60,000 bases of DNA from Antedon mediterranea (GCF_964355755.1 NC_092679.1:6326001-6386000), one strand, 5' to 3'; shown: positions 38,001 through 53,000, numbered from the stretch's first letter. Numbers and translations are program-made. The notes: a model not told the origin generated them from the sequence alone.

Positions 38001-41000
38001 TCACGCCGAGTGTTTCTTATTCAATTACTTAACGACTCTAAAAGCACACAACATGAGGACTACAGATAAACAAAATATTAGTACTAATGTTAGACATAAT
38101 GCAGACAGAGTTAGCAACATATAGGAACAAATTCATTACCTTTACTCAGCTTTCCCTATTTTAGTCGTCGATAAAAATTCCAATTCCTTACGGATCTAAG
38201 AATGCGAGACATGGAAGTAACTTTTTTTTTATTATTAATAAGTTGGCCTGTGTTACATAGCATTCTCACGAGGCATTTCTGTACAATTAAGGCGAGTGTG
38301 TGTAACAGTTGTATTTAGCTATCAGCACTGTACCTTGGCCTAAGCACCAACACTCCCGACATCCTTATGATTAAATAGAAACACCTTGTGGTTCCAGGCG
38401 CAAGCTGCAGACGTTACCGTTGTCTCCCATGTCCATGTGGCGCTGATCATACACGTAGTACTGCCTATTCTCTTGAGGGCGGTCTAATCTTGTTACAGGT
38501 GGTGGTCATCGTGTGGATTTTAAATTTGATTATATGCTAATGCATAGCAAGTATATGACATTATTTATGTAATGTGCAATCATATTACCATAATGATATT
38601 TGGCTGAAAGAGTTAACAGATGAAAGAAATGAATTTTCAAGAAAAATTCCAATCATTTGTTAAAATCATGCACGTACAACTAATAACGTCCAAGGTTCAA
38701 CTTTTTGAATCATGTTTTTTGACAAAACATCCCTTCTACAAATTAACAAGTCCTTCAGAAATTACAAAATACATATTTTTAATAGTTACTTTATCACAAA
38801 CTTTAGTTTTTATGATAGATAGTTAGATTGAAGGCCTTTATGTATTTAATTAGTGTTGAGTGATTATAACTTTTAACATTAATTTTTATAATTTGACATT
38901 ACTTTTATTTTTGTAGCTCAAGGCCACCAATGCCCAAGAGGATTTAAGTCTGACACCCACAGAAGATGCATCGGTAAGTACTATTTAATCGTTGTTCTAG
39001 CCCCCACTCCCATATCCTGCCTGGTTAAAGGCCAATTCTGCAATTAGAATTAAAAGTGAGAGATTTAAGGACCATTACTATAATGTCACAACATACTTTT
39101 CTTATAAATCCAATTAGATTTTTTATCTATTTTAAAATCCATATTTACAAGACTGATCTGAAGTTCAATGCCAATTGTTGAATTCCAATAAATGTCTTAA
39201 TATATGAACATACCCTTGTTGAAAAAATAAAGTTAAAACACATAATATATAAAGATACAGAAAAGTTCCCAAAATCTCTACAATTTATCTGGCTGTTTTA
39301 TTTTATTGTTTTCATTTATCTTTTTGCCTTTTTATTTTGTATCTCCTTGAGATCCAGCTACTGATACCCACAGCATTTTTTCAGTAATTTGCCTTTGGAT
39401 TTATATACAGAATAGAGCAATACATCCTATCCCGATGTGTAGAATTTGGTATACATAGGGAAAAAATCATTTTAAGGATGGAAACTGTAGATGGAATAGC
39501 ATACCCTTACAATCTGAAAAGATTATTGTGTGAAAATTGTCATTTCAATCAATTGTATGGTTTCATAATTTGATTGTGATTTCATACAATTATATAATAT
39601 GACAACTTCTTACAAGAGAATACAGTGTACCAGTTCTATGTCATTGGTTGTCTAGAATAAGGTATTATTAACAAAAGCGTCTTAGAATCGGAGGTGACGT
39701 TATAATTGTAGGTAGTTGAAGTACCATAGAAGTTGATCTAACTGATAAACCAGGTTTCAGACAGATTGAATCTTAAAAGGAGATTAAGCCAAAAAGTATT
39801 TCCTTTGTAAAGTGCTGTTTTTATGACATCAGATATTTGAACAAAATTTAAAGCTAGATGATCATAGAGGGAGTTTGATTTGATTCCTTAATGTTTTTTT
39901 TTTAAACCATATTTAATGAGCGTGATCCATCCAGCAACTGCTGATCATTAGGGACCCTCAGAGGTTCACAAGACAAACATACACACAAGATGCTCTACAT
40001 AAACAAAGTCTTATTACAAGTCTTTGGGAGTGGAGTAATTTTGTCATGTGACGGACTTGAAAAAGTTTAATGACTCCCTCCACCCCAAATGCACCTGTTA
40101 ATAACACCAAATTGGAAAAATGCTCAAGGTAAAAGAACCTTTAAATACAGAGCAACAAAAGAAAAGAATCTCTTACCAACTGAAATTAGAACAAAAGTAA
40201 CTGGCAAAAATATCTATAAATTCAAAAACATATCAACTCAAATGTCATGTCTAACTAAAGTGATCCTACATATATATTTTTTTATCTACTTATTGTACTT
40301 TGTAGTATGTATGTGTGAATGTATGTCTTATAAAAAAGATATTTTTTTGTAGATATCTTTAAAATTATGTATGCTTTTACTTTGTGTATATATGTTTAGT
40401 TTACTGTTGAACTGGACCATTTTGAAAAGCAGTAATAAGTTACTGAAAATGCAATCCAGACAAAAGAAAGATTAAATAAATAAATAATGCAAGGCTTGAT
40501 GCTACTACCCAGGAACATGGAATTTTTCCAAATCATGTTAAATTATGTGTAAATTGTTCGTTTTTAAATAATTTTTGGGAAATACAATTTAATACTATAG
40601 AATCAATTCAGTCACATCAATCAGTTATAACCTTTAAATGAAAATACATATTTGACAAATATGTTCATTTTTCTGGCGTCAATGAGGGAAAACGGGGAGT
40701 GAAAGGAAAGTGTTTCACGCTGATCTGGCACAAGCAACCTGTATTTCCATTAGTATATATATCCCTGTGTTCTATCACAAAATGAAACTTATATGATTAA
40801 AGTAAAGAAAGCATTAGTTTACTTTGATGCAGTTAAATACTTGTTTATCTTTATATGGGATAGATTTAAGCCCATTAGATCCTTTAGAATATTAACTACT
40901 TTCTGGCTGCTTGATAGTGTCATTTCTTTGTCTCCAAAATGGGTTTTAGCCAAATTATTTATGTTAAGATACAGTGATTATTTTAATCAAGGTTTCGTTT

Positions 41001-44000
41001 TACGGACATATCTATAATAAGACCCTGATTATACCCATTCAATACCTCAAGTTCTGCCAGAAAAAAATTAAATTCGTATTAGTCTACCCACATCTTAAGC
41101 TCTGTCCACACTCAACACACTCTATGTGACAAAATCTGTGATGTGCCCATATGGACATGATGACGTCATATCACAACCATATTTGGGCATATCACTAGCA
41201 TATTTGAGCATATCAATACCATATTTGAGCATATCACTAGCATATTTGAGCATATCACTAGCATATTTGAGCATATCAATACCATATTTGAGCATATCAC
41301 TACCATTTTTAGGCACAAGATTTGTTTTTGTCAAACTAGTTTGTTAGTATGTGTAGACAGTTAAGGAAACTTCAATATACAATAATATATAAATTATAAA
41401 AGTTAATAATTTGGTCTTATCATGGTACCTATTAAAAAATGTACCTAATTTTTCTATTTATGGAATCGATTTTATCAGAATTACTGTAAAAAAAGTGTAT
41501 ATACGGCACGGCCTCCTGCATTTTTGTATTTCTACAGATTTTAATGCATAATATGTATTTACATATCCCATCAAAAGTTTATGTAATTATTAATATTGAA
41601 ATTAGTTTTTCCATTTTTAGCAACAAGACAACCGCAATATTAAACCATAGAAATCATGACCTCTTCATATCTGATATTGATCTTTCTATTTCTCTTGATT
41701 TTAATTTCACTGACATATTGTGTCATACAGTTAAATTTAAATGCACATTCCATCAAATAGTATTCATTAATACTGAAATCTGTCTACTTTTAAAGTCATT
41801 TTTAGCAACAAGACAACCGCAGCCAAAGTTTATGAAATGCATGACCCCCTACAAAATTAATTGATGATAACCTTTCTCCTTTTTTTTAATTAGACTGTAT
41901 ATGCAGTCGTGTACATTTATCCATCAGTCAGTTTAGTTTAAAAATTGATTCTTCCTTTTTTGAGATAGGAGGCGGCCAAGTCCATGAGAAGCTAAACTCA
42001 ACTGGTGCTAACTGCAGTTCATTAGTTCGAACTCTGGTTAGGGCCTTACTCAGGTTTGGGTGCCAGTATGACTTTTCACTTTCTTCCCTTTCCTTGATCT
42101 TCCACAACACCTATTTAATGTTTTATGTTTAGTAGTTGAGGAAGGAGTGTGGGTTTTTTTATAGTGACATTGAATGAAAGAGTTTACTACGGTAAAACAT
42201 CATACATAGCTGCAATAGTTATAAAGAATATTTTGGCTCATGAAGTGAAGATCTAAACATTTTATTATTGCTTCACAACTTCCTCTCCTAAATTAGAGAA
42301 GCGTGTTTGCGATCATTTCATTTGAGCAGACATTCTTGACATTGTTATTATTTACAATAATTTGATAAATTTGTCTTGATATTTTAGCAAGATTGTAGAT
42401 TCATTAATGCTGAAATCTGTCTACTTTTGAACGCTGATACTATCTATTGCCGCTGGGCATCCCATGACATCTAGCACATTGTGATTCATCAATAAAATAG
42501 ATCACACAATAACCCTTTCAACTGTAAATTGTGTTGTCAGTGATGCTATCAATACAATAATATCAGAATTTAGGTCTTAAGGACATTTTTATTAAATTGC
42601 TACATTTTTTAGGTTTTTTTAACAATTGTCTATAATCCCGAGCTTGAGTATTAATCCTGAGCTTGAGTATTAATCCCAAGGTTAAATAATTCCAACCTTG
42701 AGTAATCTTAACCTTGAATAATCCCAACCTTGAGTATTATTCCCAATCTTAAGTATTAATCCCAAGATTGAGTTTTAATCCCAAGCTTGAATATAATCCC
42801 AAGCTTGAGAATTAATCCTGAGCTTGAGTACTAATCCAGAGCTTGAGTATTGATCCCAAGCTTAAGTATTCCCTAGCTTGAGTATTAATCCGAATCTTGA
42901 GTATTATTCCCAAGCCTGAGTATTAATCCTGAGGTTGAGTACTAATCCAGAGCTTGAGTATTAATCCCAAGCCTGAGTATTAATCCCACCACTTAATTTT
43001 CGTCACATTTTGGGATTGATGGGATTGATAATTCATACTTGAATTGTACTATATAAAAAACAGAAAGAAGGAGTTATCTTATTATTAAATGTCTCAGTAA
43101 ATGATTATAATTTTTTATTTTGTTCTTTGTAGACGTGAATGAATGCAGCAGCTTTGAGCATCTATGTATGCACGGTCTTTGCATCAACACTCTTGGAAGT
43201 TATCGATGCGATTGCAACTATGGTTACGTGAGCGATTCATCCAACACGCAGTGTGTCCGTAAGTTACAGTACAAATTGATAGCGTTATCCTTTAAGCTTA
43301 TTAACAATTATTGGCATCATTAATGTATACATACAGTGAACACCTGTTTTGTGTGTAATGAGACATGGATTATTCATTTCAAATATGTAAATTAGCAATT
43401 CATTCAAGGATGGTATGAAGAAACTTTGTTATTTAGTTACTGTAATAATTAATAATGATTAATAATTTATTCCAAACTTCACTTTTACAACAGTCGCACA
43501 CTTTGATGATAAAGGTGCGTCCGAATAATAATGAAACAAAATACATGTTGTGTGAAATACAGCATACAAGAATAAACAAAAAAACTTAAAATGAATCAAA
43601 ATAAAGATTATAATGGTGTGTATAATAATACACAACACTAAGGCATAAAATAAACAAAGACACTTATAAACTTATCAACATTAACTAGAAATCAAAATGA
43701 CACAAAAATAACTGTCTACATAATCGGTTCTTCTAATTTTAGCAACAATCATTCTCAACCAATGTATGTAGAAATCATGTCTTCAATCTAATATTAATCA
43801 TTCAATGTCTCCATTTTTTAATTACACATGTCAAACACATGTAGGAACCCCCATTAACAAACTTTGTACATAATATTTTAATCTTTTTAAACCAGGAATA
43901 CAAGCCAACTATAATCAAATCAAAACATGACCTTATAAAAATCTTTTTTTTATTTCTATTCTAGCTCCACTTCTCTCGATTTCAATTATAACTTTGAATC

Positions 44001-47000
44001 TGTATGATGTACAAACTCCTCAAAAACTACATTTTCTTGATATCTATTTAATCTGTCTTAAAATTTAGTCTTCCGTTTTTAGCAAGAAGACAACCGCAAC
44101 CGAAGTTGTAAAACATGACCTCTGTGTAATGACTGGATGTCGTACTCAATCTTTCATTATGCCGATTTTAATTATCCATCAGTCAAATGTAAAATGTACA
44201 CACCCAACCCCTAAAAAAGTACCATATATGACTGAGTGTAGTCACACCCTCATGTATAATCTAAATTCACTGATACAAGACTTTTCTAAATCCCAAGCTT
44301 GAGTATTAATCCCATGCTTGAGTATTAATCCCAAGCTAAGATAATATAACCCGAATTTAATCCCACCCCCTAATATTTGTCAACTTTGATATCAATTCAA
44401 TTCAAAATTCTTTGTATTTAAACACACTTGTTTTATTTTCTGTAGGGCAGAAGCATGGGAGATGTTTTACTAAAGACCAGTGTGTGACAGATAGTTTATC
44501 AGGTTTTATGTCCGAAATGGATTGCTGTTGCAGTGGAATCGGCAAATCATGGGGTGATACATGCATCACATGTCCAGCCCCTGACACAAGTAAGTCTATA
44601 AATTGTCATACGAACATTCAGAAATCACTGGGTAAAAGCACCAACTAAATTTGATTTTATTCACTTAGAGTATCTTTGACTACAATAGAATTACTATTTA
44701 AGTGTACACCAGGACTTAGCATAGCATAGTTTTCAATTAAGATCACTTTAAAATCTTACTGAATAACATTACAAGTCAAACTGTCTTCTTCACGACCTGA
44801 TTTTAATGAAATTTAATATAACCAACAGCTTTCATCATTGACACTATAGTTTGACCCAACTTTCCGATTCTTCTTTAACAAACTTGGTGTACGTAACATG
44901 GAAAACATTTCAAGATGATTTAGCAGTATTTGTTGGTACATTTTTATATGAAACCAGTGAATTGAGCGCACCATGGCGGATATTATTGTTTGCCAGCCCA
45001 TGCTTTACTTATTATTTTTTTCATGGCAGGCTAAATTTCCACGAACTAATACACATTGGAGAAAACTGAATTCAAAACTTAACCAAATACAAGGGTTACT
45101 CCAGGGTTAACATCTCTATTTTATTTGTGGCACTGTAGCTTGGTAGGTAACAAGCTTGCTTACCAATCTCAAGGGCATGGTTCAAATCATGTTATGGTAC
45201 CTGAAATTTACTCATGATAAAATAAGGATCTATCAATCTCAAATTGGCTATATGTATAAATATAAATATTAAAAGTGATACCACAGTATATTTTACTCTT
45301 TGGTGAGAAGTAATAGTTGTACAGTAAAACCCCTATTAAGGGGAAACTTTCAGTCCCACACTTACGTGTCTCCTTACTAAAATATACCTTTGATTCATTC
45401 ATTCTGCCATATACAGTATGCAATTTTTGTTGTTGGTATATATTCCTTGCTATCATTCAAATGATGTACCTTTTTTATGAAAACCAGCTGGAGGGAATAA
45501 TAACAGTATGTTAACTTTATGTTGCCAACTAGGCCTCTTTAGGTATTTCAATTATACCTCTCATATTATAACTTATGAAAACTTCACAGTTATCTCTCAC
45601 ATTAAAAACTTTACATCCTATTGATGATGTGCACCGGGTCAAACTCTTTAAATTAATGGTTGAAATTAAAGTATATGTTGATTGTTTATTGACAGTAAAG
45701 GTAAATAAACATGATTATATACAAACCATGATGGACATGTACAGTTTCCATAAACATGTCATTGCCGCATCCTAGAATATGTGTTGTTATTTCTTTAATA
45801 TAAAGGTGGCTTTTTGATGTAACTTAATAGTGAACATCCTTTTTGCAACATTTTTAACAACTGTTTGGCAATGATATAAAGTTACAAACACATTTTGTTC
45901 AAAAATTCAGCTACAAAAACATCCTTTTCAGCAAAATTTCTTCTTTTTGCCCAGAATTTCAGTAAATAAAAACTGTCTTTATATTAAATCCTAGCTTAAT
46001 CTTTACAATTGCTTTTATTTCCAGAATTTCAGTAACTAAAAACTCTCTTTATATTAAATCTTAGCTTAATCTCTACAATTGCATTTTTTGCCCAGAATTT
46101 CAATGTTTAAATCATTCAAATTCAACCCTGACAAATAAAAGAGTTATGACAAAATGGAAAATTACAATATGACAATAAATCAAAACGTGCTTTAGAAGAG
46201 GTTGGTTCTCACGGTAGAATAATGAGTAGACTGTTCTTATGAAACTAAACCTTCAGTATTTAGGTATTTTGAACACCTCCTTTGGGACATTTAAAAGTAA
46301 CACTTTCTAAAAAAATGAACAAGTGAAAAATGTTCTAACAATGTGACCAACCAACACACAACCATTCATACTGTAGGGCAGCTGTATTAAGGCCAATGTG
46401 ACCAACCAACACACAACCATTCATACTGTAGGGCAGCTGTATTAAGGCCAATTTAGCAACCAACACACAACCATTCATACTGTAGGGCAGCTGTATTAAG
46501 GCCAATTTAGCTAGATGTGCGGTAACGGTAAATGGAAAACTGCGTAGCTTGTCCCATGTATAGAAATCTGTATCTATCATCAGTGGAAACTGCCCATCCG
46601 CTTATAAGGAATAACATAGTTTCTATATTATTGTTACTGCTTGTCTGTGTAAATCGGCCTCTAAGGGCTCTACTATTCAAGATTCAAGACATTTTCTTTA
46701 AAAATACTGTTAAAAAAAGATTAACATTTAAAATTAAAAATTACAACAAATAATCATGACATACTTTATGTGGAATAATGATTTAAAAGTTTTGTTTCCT
46801 CTGATAATTTGTTAGAGTTTCTAGCTTCAGGAATGTTTCAAAAATGAGCTGTTATACCCTGCAGGTGTTTGTCATTCATGTGCAAATTCCTATCTATCAA
46901 TGTTAATAATAGTTTGTGAAATTCAATTCAATTCTTTATTTGGTCCAATATAAAAATACATTAGAAATTCCTCTTATATACACTGCAGAGATAATAACAA

Positions 47001-50000
47001 TATACGTACATGCAGAAAACAGTCAATATAGAAAATCACTAATAAAATATCAAAAAGTCTACGATCCAGGTGTTCTCTCCATGAGTTAGCGCTGGACAAG
47101 TTTGTTATAGGTGACAATAGACTGTGGGACAAATGATTTATTGTAGCGTTTAGTACGGCTTTGAGGCAGACGGATACGAATATTTGATGGAAGAAAAATG
47201 TATTCCTTATGGAGCGGGTGGTCTGTTTGGGAGAGTATACGTTTTACTAAGGAGAGAACACCTGCATCGTAGTTGAAATTAAGAACGGATACATCAACTC
47301 CAATAACCCGCCCAGCCCTTCTGGTAATTTTATTTAATAGTTCCTTATCTTTTTCATATAAACAAGCCTCCCAGATAATTCTACAAAAAGATATAACACT
47401 AAGTATGGTTGACTGATAGAACAGTATAAGAATTTGTTTACTAACATTAAATTTCCTAAGTTGTCTTAACAGATATAGCCGTTGTTGTCCTTTTTTATAG
47501 AGTTTTTTAATGTTATTACACCAGTCCAGCTTTTCGTCTATTATAGTTCCTATATATTTACTCTGGGACAACTTTAATTAACTCATTTCCTAAATCCGGT
47601 GTTCATAGAAAATATATAGCCTGTGGGTTACTTTGACAAAGTGTTCTTTTTTTTATCCATGTTTAAAATGATTCAATCATATTTCCCCATATTTTTATTC
47701 TAACATTTCAACGTAACAAAATGTGTATAGCATGGTATAAACGTAGATCTCGATTACACCAGCAGTGTGAAGTCAACTGATACTAAGTATCCGTCAATGA
47801 CGGCCATGTGTCTTGAGAAGAAGACGGCTACAAGACCAATAACAGTAATCACTGCACCTATTGGTTGAAGGGGTATTGAAGAAATGTATTGAAAACTGTC
47901 CCAAATTGTATTTTAATTTCAGCTGGACGTTTAAAATTTGATGTGTTATTTTAAAAACGTTTTATAACTTGAACATTTTCTTTTATAATTATTTCAATTT
48001 TGTTTTTATTATAGTGGAGTACCGTGCACTATGCCCACAGGGTAACGGCTACAAGTATTTACCTGCAAAAGTACCAGACACAGACACAGAAGGTGGGTAA
48101 CAACATTGTAATTCTATCTAAATTCGGATTAACCATAGTGCCTACAATGATCAGTACACTGGTAAACACTCTATTTCTACAAGTATGTATTTGCAAAATA
48201 AACCATCATAAACCAGTTATTCTACAGTTTTTTTTTTTCTGCATGACTTGGCTAATGACAAATTGGCACTAAATCAGTATAGGACACAGCAGGATCTTAA
48301 AGTAGAGTTTTATTTAAGGGGCGAGCACGCAAACTAATTCTACTAATACTTTTAATGAATTATTTGGCATTATATCACTGTCTCTTGGCTTTAACCATTT
48401 GAATATTTCAACTACTAGTTCAGGATATTAAACTATTTTGATTGGACACTAAGGTGTCATTTTGGATTTCCTTTCTTCTGTTGATTGTTTTGAACTGCAT
48501 TATCATTCATTTATATCAGTTTTTATAGCTTTACTATTATAAAAAGAAAAATTTAGGTGGAGGGGTAGGGGGTTAAAGGTATATCACCTATTAACACAGG
48601 TAGAATTTGGGTGTAATGGACCCTAAGGGGTAACAATTCACCTTCTATCTGAACACGTATAAAAAAATTGAGCATGGTCTCTAAAGCTTCGTCTACACTG
48701 TCAAACTAGTTTGACAAAGTTGTGCTCAAATATGGTAGTGATATGACATCATCATGTCCAAATAATATAGCTTTAAAAGTACAGTAGTACACAACACAGA
48801 TAGAAGACTTTAGGTACTCATAACATTTTATGCGAGAAGTCTAAAGCTCTATATACACTATCAAAGTTTATGTGACAAAAAAATGTGATGTGCCCATACA
48901 GTATATGGACATGATGATTTTATCACTACCACATTTGGGCATATCACTACCATATTTGGGTCTGTCACACTTTTTTTTTGTGTCAAACTTGACAGTGTAG
49001 ATGGAGCTTTAGGATAATGATTTGTTCATTTACATTTTTCAGTGGTTCATGACTCAGGCAGCCCAACACAAACAATGTGTGAAAAATTTAACAACTTGTG
49101 TTCAAATGGCAAATGCGTCGGGACAGATCAACGGTCATACACCTGTACTTGTAATGAGGGGTACCAAACCTCAAGTAACGGTCTGGCTTGTGTGCGTAAG
49201 TGCCATAGTATATTTTATTTTTATAAAGTTATTTTTTATAAGGTTTTCAAGTCCAGTGGGCTTATTTTTCTTATTATGTTACAGTTTAGTAATAGCCTAT
49301 GATACAGGGATCACATGTGTACATGTTATACATGTATCACAGAATTTGAAAAAAAATGATAGATACAACAATGGGTATCAGTCAGGTACAGTATTTTCTT
49401 TTTGTATTATATAAGATTGGTGTATTTTTTTTTACAGCTAAAGCTGTTGATAGGTGTGCAGCAAACACTAATCTTTGTCCAAATGGACGTTGCGTCAGTC
49501 TAAGTTCAAGTTATCGGTGTATATGCGATGATGGATATCGTCCCACAACTAATTCTGCTTCATGTATTCTGGGTAGGAATACAAACTTTTTAATTGTTAT
49601 CAATAATAATAATAATAGAGGCATGTTTCTTGTCAAAAGCCTATAAATAGATAATAATATTTAGTGGTTGACCTCATTCCAGTCAAAATTTGTTTACATC
49701 CTAATTTTGTTGACATTTGGGTTCAACATTTTACTGAAGAAGCCACCCTAAAAAACATTTTCACTTCTGTCAATTATTATTATTTTTGTGATCATGCAAA
49801 TTTCTCATTCACTACTATTTTTTTTTTCAACTAAGATCCGGGATGGATACTCTACATTAGCATATAGTTGTACAACACTTCAAAGAAATTGTATTTTTTT
49901 TCATCAATTGCATGTTTTCTTGCAGCTACACCAACAAACAAATGCACGTCAAACCGTAATTTATGTCCTAATGGGCGCTGTATAATGTCCGGTTCAAATT

Positions 50001-53000
50001 ACCGATGCATATGCAACAGTGGTTATAGACCCTCTAGTAACGGGGCAGCTTGTATCGGTAAGTCTCTATATAATAATATAGTATCGTTTTTATTCAGCCT
50101 TTTGCTTTCTCCATTGAGATCCAGCCACTGATACCCACAGCATTGTCATTTTTCAGTGCTTATTTTATTTTGTATCTCCATTGAGATTCTGCCACTGATA
50201 CCCACAGCATCGTCATTTTTTTCAGTAATTTGCCTTTGGATTTATAATAATATAATATATATACAATTTTCATTAAATATCTTGAAATAAGGATCCATAA
50301 TAGTTTCTTACTTTTATAATTCAGCTGTATCAACAGATTTTTGTGCAGTCAACCGTAACCTGTGTACAAATGGCCGATGTGTCAGCTCCGGTGAAACCTA
50401 CAGGTGTATGTGCAACAGTGGTTATCGACCTACAAGCAATAATGCTGCCTGTGTGGGTAAGTCATGGATAAGTGCATGTAATGTGAGTTTCCTCAATTAA
50501 AGATGGCCAATCTGGTATAATACTTGGAATAGGAGATATTTTTTGGCATGGCTTGATCGCTTTAATGTGTTTGTGTGGCTTGAGTCATGTGTTTTATTTA
50601 AATTGACTACATTATAAAGAAAAAGATGATTGCACTTTTTAAGTTTCAATAATCCATGGATTAATGAATAGAAGGATACGTATCGACAGTGACATCAAAC
50701 GATTTTCCAACGCGCTAGCCTATACTAAAGCACTGCTGCCAATCAAACAAAGATCTTTGAACTCTGTGTATCTAACCGTGGCCCTCTATAGAACGCTGTG
50801 AATCAACTGTTGCAAAGAGAACAAAACGTAGCCATATGTAGAAATAGTATGCGCAGTCTGATTTTTCTATTGACTGCATCTGCGTTGATTAATTGACAAC
50901 AAGAAGATGTTGCTGAGCAATTGTTTTAATTTCATCACATCACACATTTCATCAATCGGACTACGAAAAGTTCACTTTCTTACGACCGTAATTTTAAGTA
51001 TTTGGTAATATTAATAAAATATGCAATTTTTATATTTGAATTATCATATTGTCCTGCAACCTCCTGAAATAAAAAATTACGTTAATCTATAGAATATTAA
51101 ATTATGCATTTGACCATGTATGTTGTTACCATGTGCAGTGGTGTACAGTACAACAAACATGTTTTTAATATATGACTATAAAGCATTGGTTTCTTCATGG
51201 ATCTCCTTAAATATCGATGTGATTATATTTAAATTGTAGTGCCTGGTGATTGGCTAGTGGTTATGTCATCCACATCACAGCCAATCAACGGGCCTTCTTA
51301 TCTATTCCTTAATCCATGAATAATCCTACAGTATATACAATGTGGACACTGTAGTTTTGTGAACTTCCTAAACCAGTATATGTCATTGAGAATGATTAAA
51401 AATTATGTGAATTTATTTATGTATCCAAGTCAAATGACTCTACCTAAAGGATTTACAGAATAAAATTCATCAAAATATTTCGAAAGACTTTACTCGGTCA
51501 GAATAGTCTTTGATGTACAGTGACATATCAGGAAATTGAAATGTTTACGAATGACACGGACATACAGATGATGAACCAAAGGCTGAAACATTAAACAATA
51601 ACATGTTTTCATTTATAAAATAAAATTCATTAAAACATTTCGAAAGATTATACTCGGTTAGTACAGTGTTTGACATACAGTGACATACCAGCAAAGTGAA
51701 ATGTTTACGAACGACACAGACATACAGTAGTACAGATGGTGAACCAAAGGCCGAAACATTAAACAATACAATGTTTTCGTTTATAAAATATAATATATTT
51801 ACAGCAATTCCTACCGATAAATGCGCAACGACCCCCAATCTTTGTGCTAACGGTAGATGCGTGAGTGCCGGTAGCAATTACCTATGTATATGTAATAAGG
51901 GATACCGTCCCACAAGTAATCGACGCACTTGTCTTGGTAAGACAACTTTAAGCATGTATCTGGACTATGCTGCTTGAGTCAGTCCTTCTCTTAGTTTGTT
52001 GTATCATCGTCATTTTTATATCTGAAACAAATCAAGTACTGAATAATATAATAAGCCTTGATCTTCACTTCTATTTCAGTATTCTGCGGATTATGCTATT
52101 CAGATTTCGTTACTTTTATGCTTTAAAATGATATACTAATACTCAGACTGGTAATTTCCAACACTGTAAAATGTTGGTCATGGGCAAATAGTCGAGAAAA
52201 TGTTTAGTAAACAACAATATCCAGCTGGATCAGTTTGGGAGGGGCTTATAAACTGACGAAATGTTCTAGTAAGGGCGTGTGGCGCAGTGTGTTGGACATT
52301 CGACTACTGATCGTGAGATCGAGGTTTGAATCCAACTCTAGCCGCATAGCTTGTATCCTTAGACAAGATACTTTACTTACGTTTGCCTCTCTCCACCCAG
52401 ATGTATAAATGGGTACTCAGTATAGATCAAGACACAACTTTGCGCTGATTACTAGCTGCACTATGGGAGTATGTTCCCATATGTGTTTGATCAGGAAAAA
52501 ATGACTGGGGTAATAATGTTCAGTGCTTAGAGGTTTCACAACATTAGGCACTATATAAATCCACGATATTATTATTAATATCTAGCTAGATCAATTTGAG
52601 ATGGGCTTATAACTGAGGAGATGTTCTAGTAAACATCAATATCCAGCTGATCAGTTTGGGATGGGCTTTTAAACTTATGAAATATTTAGTAAATAATATC
52701 CAAATATATATTAACACTAACAATATGCTGTAATATCATCATTCCTATAACATTGATATCAGTTACCGAACAGCATGTCACCTACACCTGGAGATGTTCC
52801 ATAAACTCCATATACTATCTATACCTGTAATTTTGTTAAAAATTAACATTATTTTAAAAGCATATGGTAGTTTCTATTACATTAGCAATAATAATCTTTC
52901 TAAATCATGTGAATTTTATTCTACAAATCCATTTTACTGTAAAGCATGATATGATAATCATTTGATGATATTCTAAATAATAGTAGTTCTTTTTTTGCTC

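Larger units (their letters stand above)
32282..38916. other. Fibrillin-like intron 4
   Basis: 6.6 kb of mostly AT-rich DNA carrying two 5S-derived SINEs (33005-33270 and 35930-36293), a 33-bp minisatellite in a MITE C context, MITE A copies (34694, 37554) and a possible retrocopy on the minus strand (38222-38510). Confidence 0.5.
38974..43132. other. Fibrillin-like intron 5
   Basis: Holds a dispersed repeat (39349-39412), a LINE 3' fragment (40089-40430), a MITE A copy with an expanded core (41097-41364), acceptor-like repeats (from 41590) and a CCCAAGCTTGAGTATT minisatellite (42640-42990). Confidence 0.5.
41590..44140 (+). repeat. Dispersed intronic repeat carrying an acceptor-like motif
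   Basis: TTTTTAGCAACAAGACAACC followed by GCA occurs at 41615 and 41801, and as TTTTTAGCAAGAAGACAACC at 44076. Partial copies lie at 42383 and 43737. Some copies are preceded by TAATRCTGAAATCTGTCTAC and several are followed by ATCATGACCTC. They spread over introns 5 and 6. Confidence 0.65.
44590..48014. other. Fibrillin-like intron 7
   Basis: Holds a tRNA-like sequence (45118-45190), a MITE C fragment (45318-45370), a duplicated block around 45940-46100 (CCAGAATTTCAGTAA twice), a 55-bp tandem repeat (46340-46503) and a minus-strand LINE fragment (46918-47575). Confidence 0.5.

Noticed and set aside
41122-41347. Repetitive LAYLSIS / DMLKYAS frames
   Set aside because: Translation of the expanded core of a MITE family A element.
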